A stretch of 61,085 bases of DNA from UBA8752 sp002172485. GTDB taxonomy: Bacteria; Bacteroidota; Bacteroidia; Flavobacteriales_D; Sanyastnellaceae. Numbering within the stretch: position 1 is the first letter of the stretch; every line of letters starts with the position of its first letter. Made by a program: the position numbers and the translations under genes. This document shows positions 53,130 through 61,017 of the stretch, one piece after another. Below the pieces are notes generated by a model. The model was not told the DNA's origin, made no database searches, and saw only the letters and a list, made by a program, of their open reading frames with translations. The stretch spans positions 1 through 61,085 of the forward strand of contig JBELJZ010000016.1 of assembly GCA_042089915.1 (NCBI GenBank), given 5' to 3'.

Positions 53130-54359
53130 TCAGGATGGCTCCTTGGGCTTCAGCCCTCGCGCCCGTTGAAACAGGTCGCGCATCATCTCCTCGCCCTTCC
53201 GGTCGGGAGGGCCGCCTTGGGCGCGCTCGAACCCGTAGGTCTCGTCGGGACCACGGTCAATCAGCTTGAAGCGGAAGATGTAGTCGTCGGCGTCGGTGCC
53301 GCGTCCGGAGAAGGTGCCAAAGCGCAGGTCGTTGAGCTGCACACTGCCGTCTTGCCGCAGGACCGCATTGAACTTGCCCGCACTGAACCACCGCAGCACC
53401 CGGAGCGTCTCGTCGGTGTCTAAGTTGTGCAGCAGGTCCCAACCTTTGTCGACGCGGTGAAACGCGATGGGCACCTCATCGAAGATGGAGTGCTGCGCGA
53501 GCAGGTAGCCGTCCCCATCGTCCACCACCGCGTTCCAGAGGAGGTTGTTGAAGATGGTGGGCGTGATGAACAGCGTCCCTGCGGGTTTCCCCTGCGCCCC
53601 GAGTGCCGCTTCGAAGGCCCGCTTGACGTTGTGGTGGTTGACGACCGTCAGGGCGAGGTAGAAGCAACACCACGCGAGGCCCGCGGCATTCCAACGCGCG
53701 CGCTTCCGCTCCTCGCGGGCAAATCGCGCCGCCACCAGCAGGCAAGCCAGAAAGGGGAAGGTCCACAGCGGATCGGCCACCGCAATGGTGCCCCACGCCA
53801 CGCGAGTGTCCGAGAACGGCGCATACAGCTGGGTGCCATAGGTGGTGAAGCAGTCGAGCAGGGTGTGGGTCAGGAACCCCCAGAAAAACAACAGCACCCA
53901 CCCTTTGAGGTCGGCGTTCGGCTCGGTCCAGTTGCCGCTGAAATACCGCTTTTGTCCGTGGCGCCACCACCAGAGCCCGACGAGCGGGATGTACAGCACC
54001 AGCGGAACCCAGCCGCCCGGGGCGACGATCTGCGTCAGGAAATTCACCACAAAGCCCACCAGCACGGCTGCCGCAGCCTTCGTCGCCATCGCGATGCGGG
54101 CGTGATGCGGACTGCGGTACAGGCGGTCCGTCACCCAGCCAAAGGCGAACGCCCCGACCACGCAAAACAGCAACGAATGGCTGATGCCGCGGTGGAAGGC
54201 CAGGTTGTCGAGCTCGCTGAGGAAGTATTTGCCCATCACATCCATGTCGGGAATGGTGCCAGCCACTGCGCCCCAAACCATGGCCCGGTTGCCGATGCGG
54301 CGCCCGAGCACCGCCTCCCCCACAGCGGCCCCCAACACGATCTGCGACAGTGAATCCAT
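53130..54359 (-). CDS. Membrane-bound metal-dependent hydrolase, DUF457 (YbcI/YdjM type)
   Basis: The 409-residue protein has several hydrophobic segments and the conserved acidic/His motifs of the family: DSLSQIVLGAAVGEAVLG at the N-terminus, GTIPDMDV near 35, HRGISHSL near 56 and THTLLDCFTTYGTQL near 163. A soluble C-terminal domain of about 140 residues follows. Related proteins are annotated as inner-membrane metal-dependent hydrolases; their substrates are unknown. The stop lies 2 bases from the RimK-like gene's stop. A -7-like GACCTTTG precedes the ATG by 4 bases. Confidence 0.88.
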   Translation of the reverse strand: MDSLSQIVLGAAVGEAVLGRRIGNRAMVWGAVAGTIPDMDVMGKYFLSELDNLAFHRGISHSLLFCVVGAFAFGWVTDRLYRSPHHARIAMATKAAAAVLVGFVVNFLTQIVAPGGWVPLVLYIPLVGLWWWRHGQKRYFSGNWTEPNADLKGWVLLFFWGFLTHTLLDCFTTYGTQLYAPFSDTRVAWGTIAVADPLWTFPFLACLLVAARFAREERKRARWNAAGLAWCCFYLALTVVNHHNVKRAFEAALGAQGKPAGTLFITPTIFNNLLWNAVVDDGDGYLLAQHSIFDEVPIAFHRVDKGWDLLHNLDTDETLRVLRWFSAGKFNAVLRQDGSVQLNDLRFGTFSGRGTDADDYIFRFKLIDRGPDETYGFERAQGGPPDRKGEEMMRDLFQRARGLKPKEPS

Positions 54360-54363
54360 GCCG

Positions 54364-54371
54364 CAAAGGTC
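54364..54371 (-). promoter_or_regulatory. -7-like element GACCTTTG before the DUF457 gene
   Basis: GACCTTTG matches TAnnTTTG at seven of eight positions and ends 4 bases (CGGC) before the ATG at 54359. Confidence 0.33.
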
Positions 54372-54456
54372 CGACTTGTCCGGCCACTGCCACCGCCCGA
54401 ATTCACAAGGAATTCCCCCTCATCACTCCTCGCCTTAATTTCAGGGCATCCTCCAC

Positions 54457-54918
54457 ATGGCCCTGACCTTCATCCCCTACGATCCGGCCTACCGCACGGC
54501 CTTCTTCGACCTCAACAAGGCGTGGTTGGAGGCTTATTTCTTGCTCGAACCCTACGACATCCAGGTCCTCTCCGACCCTGAGACGATGGTACTCCAGCCC
54601 GGCGGCGAGGTCCATTTTGGGCTGCTTGACAGAGAAGCGATCGCCACGTTTGCGCTGACCCCCCGCGCAGAGGGTACGCTGGAGCTCAACAAGATGGCCG
54701 TCAAGGCATCACACCGGTCGCGCGGGTACGGCCACCAGATGATGGAATACCTCATCGGCCTCTGCCGCCAGCGGGGCGTGCACACCCTCGAACTGTATTC
54801 GCACACCTCCCTCGCCAGCGCCCTTCACCTCTACCGCAAATTCGGATTCGAGGTCATCCCCCTCCCCGACAACTGCGTCTACGACCGCGCTGACATCCGA
54901 ATGGCATTGGCCCTTTGA
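54457..54918 (+). CDS. GNAT-family N-acetyltransferase
   Basis: The 153-residue single-domain protein has the GNAT acetyl-CoA-binding signature: LNKMAVKASHRSRGYGHQMM near 77-96 (R-x-x-G-x-G/A type), then TLELYSHTSLASALHLYRKFGFE. It should acetylate an amine on an unknown small molecule or protein. There is no signal peptide. It is separated from the next, exported, gene by 56 bases. Confidence 0.9.
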   Translation: MALTFIPYDPAYRTAFFDLNKAWLEAYFLLEPYDIQVLSDPETMVLQPGGEVHFGLLDREAIATFALTPRAEGTLELNKMAVKASHRSRGYGHQMMEYLIGLCRQRGVHTLELYSHTSLASALHLYRKFGFEVIPLPDNCVYDRADIRMALAL

Positions 54919-54974
54919 CCTTCGCATCCCCTTTGCATTTATCCTTATCTTGCGGGTCTTCAAGCCCTCGACCC

Positions 54975-55625
54975 ATGCGCCTTCTTCTCTCACTCCTGCT
55001 CGGCCTGATGCCCATCCTCGCCTTTGGGCAATCGCACTCCATCGACGAGCACGAGCTCTTCATGTCCGGCACGGTCGAGGACCTCGACATCAACATCAAC
55101 ACCTACTACAACGCCATCGACGCAGTTCAGGTCGAGTGGGCCATCGTGGAAGCCGACGTCCCCGAGGGCTGGGAGTATTCCTTCTGCTTCCCCAACTGCC
55201 ACCCCATCGGTGTGGTGGAGGCCAATGCGGAGTTCCCCGCCGGCAGTGAGCAGTACCTGAACGGCCACGTCTACCCCAACGGCATCGCTGGAGAGGGCAT
55301 CCTGCGCATGCAATTGACCACCAATGGAGTCGCCCTGGACACCGTTACCTGGTACGCCACGATTGACGCCGTCTCCGGTCTCGACACCGAGCAGGCCACC
55401 GGCATCCAAGCCTTCCCCGTCCCCTGTGTGGGTCAACTTCAGCTCGAGGGCATCCCCGCGGGCGCCACGGTCGTGTTGCAAGACCAAGCTGGCGCCACCG
55501 TTCGTGAACTCCGCATGACAAGCGCTCAGCTCACCGTCATCGACAACCTGACGCCCGGCGTCTACGTCGTGACGACGACCCTCGACGGCCACATCATCGA
55601 CCGCCGCCGCATCCTCTCCCTCTGA
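54975..55625 (+). CDS. Small secreted protein with T9SS sorting domain
   Basis: The 216-residue protein has a signal peptide ending LAFGQ (about residue 19), a central beta-rich domain with two cysteines in FCFPNCHP near 76-83, and a T9SS-type C-terminal region (QAFPVPCVGQLQLEGIPAGA and a final IDRRRILSL). The central domain is short for T9SS cargo and not recognised. The ATG at 54975 gives the signal; a TATCTTGC -7-like element lies 21 bases before it (54946-54953). Confidence 0.8.
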   Translation: MRLLLSLLLGLMPILAFGQSHSIDEHELFMSGTVEDLDININTYYNAIDAVQVEWAIVEADVPEGWEYSFCFPNCHPIGVVEANAEFPAGSEQYLNGHVYPNGIAGEGILRMQLTTNGVALDTVTWYATIDAVSGLDTEQATGIQAFPVPCVGQLQLEGIPAGATVVLQDQAGATVRELRMTSAQLTVIDNLTPGVYVVTTTLDGHIIDRRRILSL

Positions 55626-55697
55626 TCGAGGGGAGGCGTTCCGCTGCGGAATTGCGCCCCCCAATTGCGCTGCCCTGTCGTGCCCACCTTGATGGCA

Positions 55698-56414
55698 CTA
55701 CCCCTTCCACGTGCCGCCGTAGCGGTATTGCGGGTTGTCCGGTTTGACCTCATTTACGCACGGCTTGCACAGAAAGCACCACGTCTTTCCGGGTTTGTAT
55801 TGGACGCGGAACATCAGGGATTCCTCCCCTTGCGTGTACCAGCTCCATTCCACGCCCTTCCACAGCACATCGGCCTTGTTGGCCACGACCTGCTCCGCAG
55901 CATTGCCGTCCTTGAAATATTCCCGCACACAAATGAGCGCTTGACACAGCAGCGCCGTTTCCACCAAGTCACCCCCATCATCAAAGGTGCTGAATGGAAT
56001 GACTGCGCCGGTGTTCCCCTCCATCCAGTGCGGCCAGGCGCCATGAAAGCGGTCGGCATTCCAGAGGAAATCCAAGGCCGTGTTCAGGTGCGTCACCCCC
56101 TCCGTGGCGGAGATGTGCCCATTCTCGATGCCCACGATCACGTTCAGGAAACCGAATCCAGTGCCGCCAATTGCGATGGTGTTTTCATCCCAGGCGAGGT
56201 TGTCCAAATGAATCCGCTCTCGGGACAGCTTCGACGTCGGGTGGGCGTGGTCCCAGAAGTACTTCAACGCGTGGACTTGCACACTGTCCATCAACTGGGC
56301 ATCGGTCAACTGGGCGGATGCCGCTCCAGAACCCAACCCGATCGCAAGCACGAGCATGCTGGCCCGAGCCCATCGCACTGCGGCCACTCGGCCTGTCCAG
56401 ACGGGTTTGATCAT
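55698..56414 (-). pseudogene. Glucoamylase-like (PF10091/GH144-type) gene lacking its C-terminal half
   Basis: After a signal peptide (to ASAQ, residue 35) the product follows the N-terminal half of the glucoamylase-like family that includes GH144 beta-1,2-glucanases: LMDSVQVHALKYFWDHAHP near 41-59, AIGGTGFGFLNVIVGIE, ADRFHGAWPHWMEGNTGAVI and FDDGGDLVETALLCQAL. It ends at residue 238, whereas family members are usually well over 400 residues, and only 72 bases separate its stop from the neighbouring gene. The last 35 residues (from about 200) have lost family character. It is therefore truncated and probably inactive. Confidence 0.7.
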
Positions 56415-56530
56415 GGATGAACTGCGCTCGCCTCGATGGCAGCTCACAGAAGATAATCAAAAGGGACCGGAAGCGTCCTTCTCTTCGCGGACAGCGGTTT
56501 CCCAATCCCCGCCACCTACTCAGGGCCCGC

Positions 56531-57352
56531 TCAGCGGGTGAGGTTGACGAAGGCCGTGGCCTGCAGGTACCAGTAATGCGCCCAGCCGAGGCTGCCCGCC
56601 TCCCCCATCTGCTTCCAGCTGACCACGAGTGGCCCTGCCTCCCAGCGGAGGTTGTCGTTGACCGACTTGCCAAACTGCAGGGTCGTCCACGCTTCGCGGA
56701 ACCGGTCGAGGCCTTGGGTGGCATTGGCGCCTTTCCACGCCTCGATGAAGACTTCAGTGCTCGCCGACAGCGTGCCGTCTCCGAGGGGCAGCGTGCACCC
56801 CAGCTGCTCGCGCAAACGCGGCCGGGACATCCACCGATCGCCTTCGACATACGGGTCCGACTCGATCCACCGTTGGTCCCACCGCATGCGCCACCACCAC
56901 CGCGCCGAACCGAGGTCCCCTTGGTATTTGGATTGCAGCCACACACGGTGCTCATCGCGGGTGTACCGGTCTTCACCCCAGACGCTGGCATTGGACGGCA
57001 CCCACTCGTGGGTGTAACTGCCGGTCAACGACCAGGCCTCATTGAGCGTGCGGGTGACATCCCATTCCGTGTAGGCAAAGACCAGTGCGCGAATGCCACG
57101 GGACTCGCCCGGCTGATTGCCCGGCCCGTAATTCTCCATCACCGCCGCATCGGCAAACGAGGGGCGCGACTGCTCAAACGGCAGAATGCACGCAAAGGAA
57201 TAGGTCTCGACGTACCAGTCCTCACCGAGGGACATCCCGACATCCAGTGTTGGCATGGTGCCAAGCAGGTGAATGTGTTGCTGGGCAGAAGACGAGACAC
57301 CCCATCCCAAGCACAAAACCAAGGACCAGAGTTGGAAAGCACAACGGTTCAT
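56531..57352 (-). CDS. DUF2490-like outer-membrane beta-barrel protein
   Basis: The 273-residue protein has a signal peptide ending SSSAQ (about residue 24) and a tryptophan-rich, strand-alternating pattern (WWWRMRWDQRWIES near 145-160, and AHYWYLQATAFVNLTR at the C-terminus), resembling DUF2490 family barrels. Function unknown. The ATG at 57352 gives the signal peptide, and TCAACTTG ends 5 bases before it. It is co-directional with the truncated glucoamylase-like gene but separated by 116 bases. Confidence 0.7.
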   Translation of the reverse strand: MNRCAFQLWSLVLCLGWGVSSSAQQHIHLLGTMPTLDVGMSLGEDWYVETYSFACILPFEQSRPSFADAAVMENYGPGNQPGESRGIRALVFAYTEWDVTRTLNEAWSLTGSYTHEWVPSNASVWGEDRYTRDEHRVWLQSKYQGDLGSARWWWRMRWDQRWIESDPYVEGDRWMSRPRLREQLGCTLPLGDGTLSASTEVFIEAWKGANATQGLDRFREAWTTLQFGKSVNDNLRWEAGPLVVSWKQMGEAGSLGWAHYWYLQATAFVNLTR

Positions 57353-57439
57353 GCGCGCAAGTTGACCTCCCCAGATTTCCCCTGTGTTAAGGAGGCCAAC
57401 CGAGCGCACCCGTTTGCATCTGTATGCGCCATCAGGGGG

Positions 57440-58285
57440 TCAAGCGAGCGAGAATTCAGTCAGCAGCGCTTCGAACAATTCCTTGGTGCTCTTCACGTCC
57501 GCCTCGGTTTTGGCGCCGCGGCCCAAGGCGTCCTCCTGCCAATGCAGCTGCCATTCGCCCTCGTTGTATTCCAGCGCCGTCCCATTCTCCACCCAGTCGC
57601 CACTGTTGAGGTACAGGACCTCCCCCGCCTCTGTGTGCACCACCCGGTGGGCGGGCTGGTGGATGTGCCCGCAGACCACCATGTCGTAGCCATTGCGGAT
57701 GGCGATGTCGGCCGCTGTGTCTTCGAAATGGCTGATGAATTTGACCGCGCCCTTGACACTTTCCTTCACTTTTTGGGACAGGGAAATGCGCCCGCGCCCC
57801 ATCGCCATGGACACCCGGTTGATCACGTGATTGAACCAGATCAAGGCATCGTACCCCTTGCCCCCCAGCATAGCCAGCCATTTGGAGTACTGCATCGTCA
57901 CATCGAAGACGTCGCCGTGGAAGAACCACGCCTTTTTGCCGTCCAATGGCAATACCACTTTGTTGACGATCCTGAAGTTGTTGGTCTCAAAGCCCACGAA
58001 CCTGCGGAACACCTCGTCGTGGTTGCCCGTGACGTAGTAAATCGTTTTGCCACGCGCGATCATCCCGAGCAATTCGCGCACCACCTGCAAATGGGCCGCG
58101 GGGAAATAGGACTTCTTGAATTGCCAGACATCGATGATGTCCCCGTTTAACACGAGGATGTCCGGGTCAATGGACGTCAAATAGTTCAAGACCTCCTTGG
58201 CGCGGCAACCGCGCATCCCAAGGTGCAGGTCCGAAATCACGGCCACTTCAACGGACCGCTTGGCGAAAGAATCAGGGAGAGTCAT
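57440..58285 (-). CDS. Metallophosphoesterase, LpxH-like
   Basis: The 281-residue enzyme has the calcineurin-like metal motifs in order: ISDLHLG (Asp19, His21), LNGDIIDVW, GNHDE, FFHGDVFD and CGHIHQPAH. The arrangement and length match UDP-2,3-diacylglucosamine pyrophosphatase-type proteins of Bacteroidota, which act in lipid A synthesis; substrate assignment is by similarity only. There is no signal peptide, so it is cytosolic or membrane-peripheral. No lipid A genes are adjacent. Confidence 0.85.
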   Translation of the reverse strand: MTLPDSFAKRSVEVAVISDLHLGMRGCRAKEVLNYLTSIDPDILVLNGDIIDVWQFKKSYFPAAHLQVVRELLGMIARGKTIYYVTGNHDEVFRRFVGFETNNFRIVNKVVLPLDGKKAWFFHGDVFDVTMQYSKWLAMLGGKGYDALIWFNHVINRVSMAMGRGRISLSQKVKESVKGAVKFISHFEDTAADIAIRNGYDMVVCGHIHQPAHRVVHTEAGEVLYLNSGDWVENGTALEYNEGEWQLHWQEDALGRGAKTEADVKSTKELFEALLTEFSLA

Positions 58286-58432
58286 CGCGTAAGGAACGCC
58301 ACTCCCTTTTCCTGCAGGACACCCCTATAATTTCTATGTGTTAAGCCAACACAAACTCTGCGTTTCGTCGAGGTCCAAATCACCCCAAACCCACCCGTTG
58401 CAGAATCTCGCACGCCTCACTATTCTCCGTGC

Positions 58433-58666
58433 ATGGAGCCTAGCATGAAACAAAACAGCATTCGTCTGGTGGTGGGATTTCTGGTCTTCACCGGATTCTG
58501 GTACTCGTACACCGTTCTTTTTGACGGGGACATGGCATGGCCCGGGATTCTGAGCATCTCGCTTTGCATGTCCTTGGGACAGGAATTTCTGGTTCGCCGA
58601 ATGGTCCAATGGGGGCAGGCGCAAGGTTGGGTTTCAAAGAAACGGAGTTCCAATCCCCACAAATAG
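58433..58666 (+). CDS. Small two-helix membrane protein
   Basis: The 77-residue product has two hydrophobic segments (about residues 10-28 and 35-52) and a basic C-terminus (KKRSSNPHK). Starts at 58433 or 58445 are both possible. No family recognised. It belongs to a run of three tiny membrane proteins that lies in more AT-rich sequence than the rest of the window. Confidence 0.6.
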   Translation: MEPSMKQNSIRLVVGFLVFTGFWYSYTVLFDGDMAWPGILSISLCMSLGQEFLVRRMVQWGQAQGWVSKKRSSNPHK

Positions 58667-58759
58667 GACCCTGTCTTTCGGAATTCGCAGCTAGGCCAAA
58701 ACAATTTCCTGTTCGGCACGCTTGATTCTTTGTTTATTCACAGTTCAACTGACCCCATC

Positions 58760-58945
58760 ATGATAACCGTCGTTCAATTTCTGAGGCAATGGTATGCAGT
58801 CTTGCTTGCCTTCGTTTGCCTCTTTTACTCGGTGGGCTTAGGCTTGTTGGGTCATACCGATGAAGCTTTGTACTCGGCGCATTGGGCGGGTACAATCCTC
58901 CTTTTCTCCATCGCCATTCGGCAACGCAGAACCACGCAGTCATGA
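58760..58945 (+). CDS. Tiny two-helix membrane protein
   Basis: The 61-residue product has two hydrophobic segments (about 4-30 and 36-52) and an Arg-rich C-terminus. The ATG at 58760 is preferred over an upstream in-frame codon at 58730 that adds a hydrophilic stretch. Its stop overlaps the next start by ATGA, which supports both being real. Function unknown. Confidence 0.6.
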   Translation: MITVVQFLRQWYAVLLAFVCLFYSVGLGLLGHTDEALYSAHWAGTILLFSIAIRQRRTTQS

Positions 58946-59127
58946 GCACATCCATGTTCATCACAGGGTTCGTCATCTTCTCCATTTACATGACATTTTT
59001 GATTTGGAATATTTTGAATGGCCACAAATCGGACGACGCCCCAAATCATTTGGATCACGAACCCGACAACCTCGACGCAGATGGTATGGGAAATTTTTCT
59101 CGGTTTCCTTCCGACAGCACAAAATAA
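58942..59127 (+). CDS. Tiny one-helix membrane protein with acidic tail
   Basis: The 61-residue product has one hydrophobic segment (about 5-24) and a polar, acidic tail (HLDHEPDNLDADGMG). It starts inside the stop of the previous gene and is followed by an intrinsic terminator at 59190. The pair looks like a bicistronic unit for a small membrane complex; no family recognised. Confidence 0.6.
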   Translation: MSTSMFITGFVIFSIYMTFLIWNILNGHKSDDAPNHLDHEPDNLDADGMGNFSRFPSDSTK

Positions 59128-59189
59128 TCCATTGCCCTGTCCTTTCCCCGTTCGGGCCGGGCTTCCAGCAGCATTCATCGAAGCAGAAA

Positions 59190-59216
59190 AAAAGCCCGGC
59201 TTTTGGCCGGGCTTTT
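59190..59216 (+). terminator. Bidirectional intrinsic terminator
   Basis: A perfect 11-bp stem AAAAGCCCGGC/GCCGGGCTTTT with loop TTTTG. It sits between convergent genes and has A/T runs on both sides, so it probably serves both. Confidence 0.88.
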
Positions 59217-59240
59217 GTGACGAGCAAATGCTTGTTTGAA

Positions 59241-59945
59241 TTATTCGCCGGTGTTGTAGGCTCCCATGACCGTGCGGGTCCATGTTAAGGGGTTGCTGTT
59301 TGCCGCAGTGGCTTGCGCAAATTTCCCAAAGCCCTCCGACTGGTACATGACCTGTGACGCAGTCATGAAGGTCACGTAATCCTTGAAATCGGCCGAGATG
59401 TAGTGAGAAATCGCACCCTCTTGACCTGCCATCGCCTGATGCAAAGCGATTTCGACATTGTACTTGTCCAGGTCGGCTTGGCTGTCTTTGATGAGTTGCT
59501 CAAAAGCCGCTGCCGTGGTCATTGGATCTGCAACTTCAATGCCCCAGAATGCTTGGTAGTAGTTCCCTTCTTTCGCAGTCGAACCCATCAAGCGAACGCC
59601 GGTTTGTTGGCGAGCGGGCTCGACATTCATGCCGAACCATGCCCACATTTTCATCCAGTCTGGATTCTGGAAAATGGCCTGATAATCGAAAAGTGGCGCC
59701 ATGTCATTGACATCGTCCGAGACAAACGAAATGGAGGTGTTGTGCGTCGCTGCGCCCATTTCATGCTGGCTCATGAAGCACATTGGAAGCCCTTTGCCTG
59801 TCTCCGAGTTCATGAATTCTTCCCAGTTGGTGTTGAACGCCTCCGCTTTTTCCATGGGGACTGTAAAGTCGAAGTTGACCCAAGTCTGGGCGTTGAGGGT
59901 CAGGCCAATGAAGGCCAAGAAACCGAGTGTAAAAAGGTGTTTCAT
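59241..59945 (-). CDS. Secreted protein of unknown function
   Basis: The 234-residue protein has a signal peptide ending LTLNAQ (about residue 20) and a soluble domain with repeated short patterns (VNFDFTVPMEKAEAFNTNWE near 23-42 and AFWGIEVADPMTTAAAFEQL near 132-151). These hint at two related halves, as in dimeric alpha-beta barrel folds. No family is firmly recognised. It faces the bidirectional terminator. Confidence 0.75.
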   Translation of the reverse strand: MKHLFTLGFLAFIGLTLNAQTWVNFDFTVPMEKAEAFNTNWEEFMNSETGKGLPMCFMSQHEMGAATHNTSISFVSDDVNDMAPLFDYQAIFQNPDWMKMWAWFGMNVEPARQQTGVRLMGSTAKEGNYYQAFWGIEVADPMTTAAAFEQLIKDSQADLDKYNVEIALHQAMAGQEGAISHYISADFKDYVTFMTASQVMYQSEGFGKFAQATAANSNPLTWTRTVMGAYNTGE

Positions 59946-60323
59946 CGATAAAGATTTTCGCGAGGATAGGGCCCAGATGCCTCAGGGGAAGGCCAACTTC
60001 AAGAACCTTAACACAATGGTGACTCAAGCACGCTAAAGCTCGGTCAGTGTTGCAAGTCTTGCATGCGCCCAGGAAAGTCATTTTCCGGATTTTACAAGCC
60101 GCATGGACTCCCTCATCCATGGGCGCATTGACTCTGTGACGTTGTCTGATCCTAGGTCACTGTTTCCAAGCGAGCTTGAAACCAACGCTCGTCCTAAGGG
60201 CTGAAATTGGTCGTACAATTCCAACTCACCGACTCACAAGGAGGTGTTAGGAAGAACCTTGGTTCAAGCCAAAAATCCTGAGGCGAGCATTGAGCTTGGA
60301 GGCGACAATTCATAACATTCCAC
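59946..60323. other. Intergenic region
   Basis: About 380 bases with no convincing gene. A 33-codon open stretch from 60102 was noted but not accepted. A weak -7-like TAACATTC at 60313-60320 lies 3 bases before the next ATG. No RNA gene was recognised. Confidence 0.5.
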
Positions 60324-60863
60324 ATGAAATACTTATTTCTAACAGCAGCAGTCCTCGCATTGGGCCTCTCCAGCACAGCCCAAGAGGCGACGGAAGAAAC
60401 AAATCAACGGTCCTACGTCGCCACGCTTGACCTGTTGTCGGTGAGCGGTGGCATCCCCGATTTCCGGTTTGAAACTTCCCTCAATGACCGCACCTCAATC
60501 AGCATGCGCGCAATGGCATTCGAAGGAGACTCTCTCCATGCCACCTTGGGAGTGTTGTCTTACCGGTTGTATCCAATTCAAAAACTTGGAGAGGCCACAA
60601 AAGGATTTTACATCGGACCTCGCCTGTTCAAGGGCGCGATCAATGAAATTCCTGAGGGCACCAGTGCCTGGCGTGAGGTCGTCCGAGGTATCGGAGTCGG
60701 TGTAGAGACGGGCTACCAATTCAAGTTTGACTTCGGCTTGGTTGTTGATTTGGGCATTGGTCTGAACATGGGTGACCAAGTCATTCAATTCGACGGGGAC
60801 GATGTTACGGACGGATTCTCCGTTTGGCCCCATCCCAATGTGGGCGTTGGCTGGACATTTTGA
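60324..60863 (+). CDS. Secreted or outer-membrane protein of unknown function
   Basis: The 179-residue protein has a signal peptide ending SSTAQ (about residue 19) and an alternating pattern typical of a small beta-barrel (FYIGPRLFKGAI, GVGVETGYQFKFDFGLVVDL), ending NVGVGWTF. It resembles DUF3575-type proteins in style, though I would not assign it. A strong terminator follows after 20 bases. Confidence 0.72.
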   Translation: MKYLFLTAAVLALGLSSTAQEATEETNQRSYVATLDLLSVSGGIPDFRFETSLNDRTSISMRAMAFEGDSLHATLGVLSYRLYPIQKLGEATKGFYIGPRLFKGAINEIPEGTSAWREVVRGIGVGVETGYQFKFDFGLVVDLGIGLNMGDQVIQFDGDDVTDGFSVWPHPNVGVGWTF

Positions 60864-60882
60864 CCACCATTCCATTCAAATC

Positions 60883-60910
60883 AAAAAAGGGGCTTGAGCC
60901 CCTTTTTTTT
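60883..60910 (+). terminator. Intrinsic terminator
   Basis: Stem AAAAAGGGGCT/GCCCCTTTTT around a short TGA-containing loop and a T tract, directly after the stop at 60863. Confidence 0.85.
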
Positions 60911-61017
60911 CGTCATAACCAAGCTAAGCCTGATGTTGTCAACACCAAGACCAGCGCCCATTACAGCCAATCAACCGCTTCGCGAATCATTGAGCCACAA
61001 CTCGAGCCCTTGGGGGC

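Noticed and set aside
60102..60206. 33-codon open stretch in the intergenic region before 60324
   Set aside because: Too short and without typical codon use or context; chance frame cannot be excluded.
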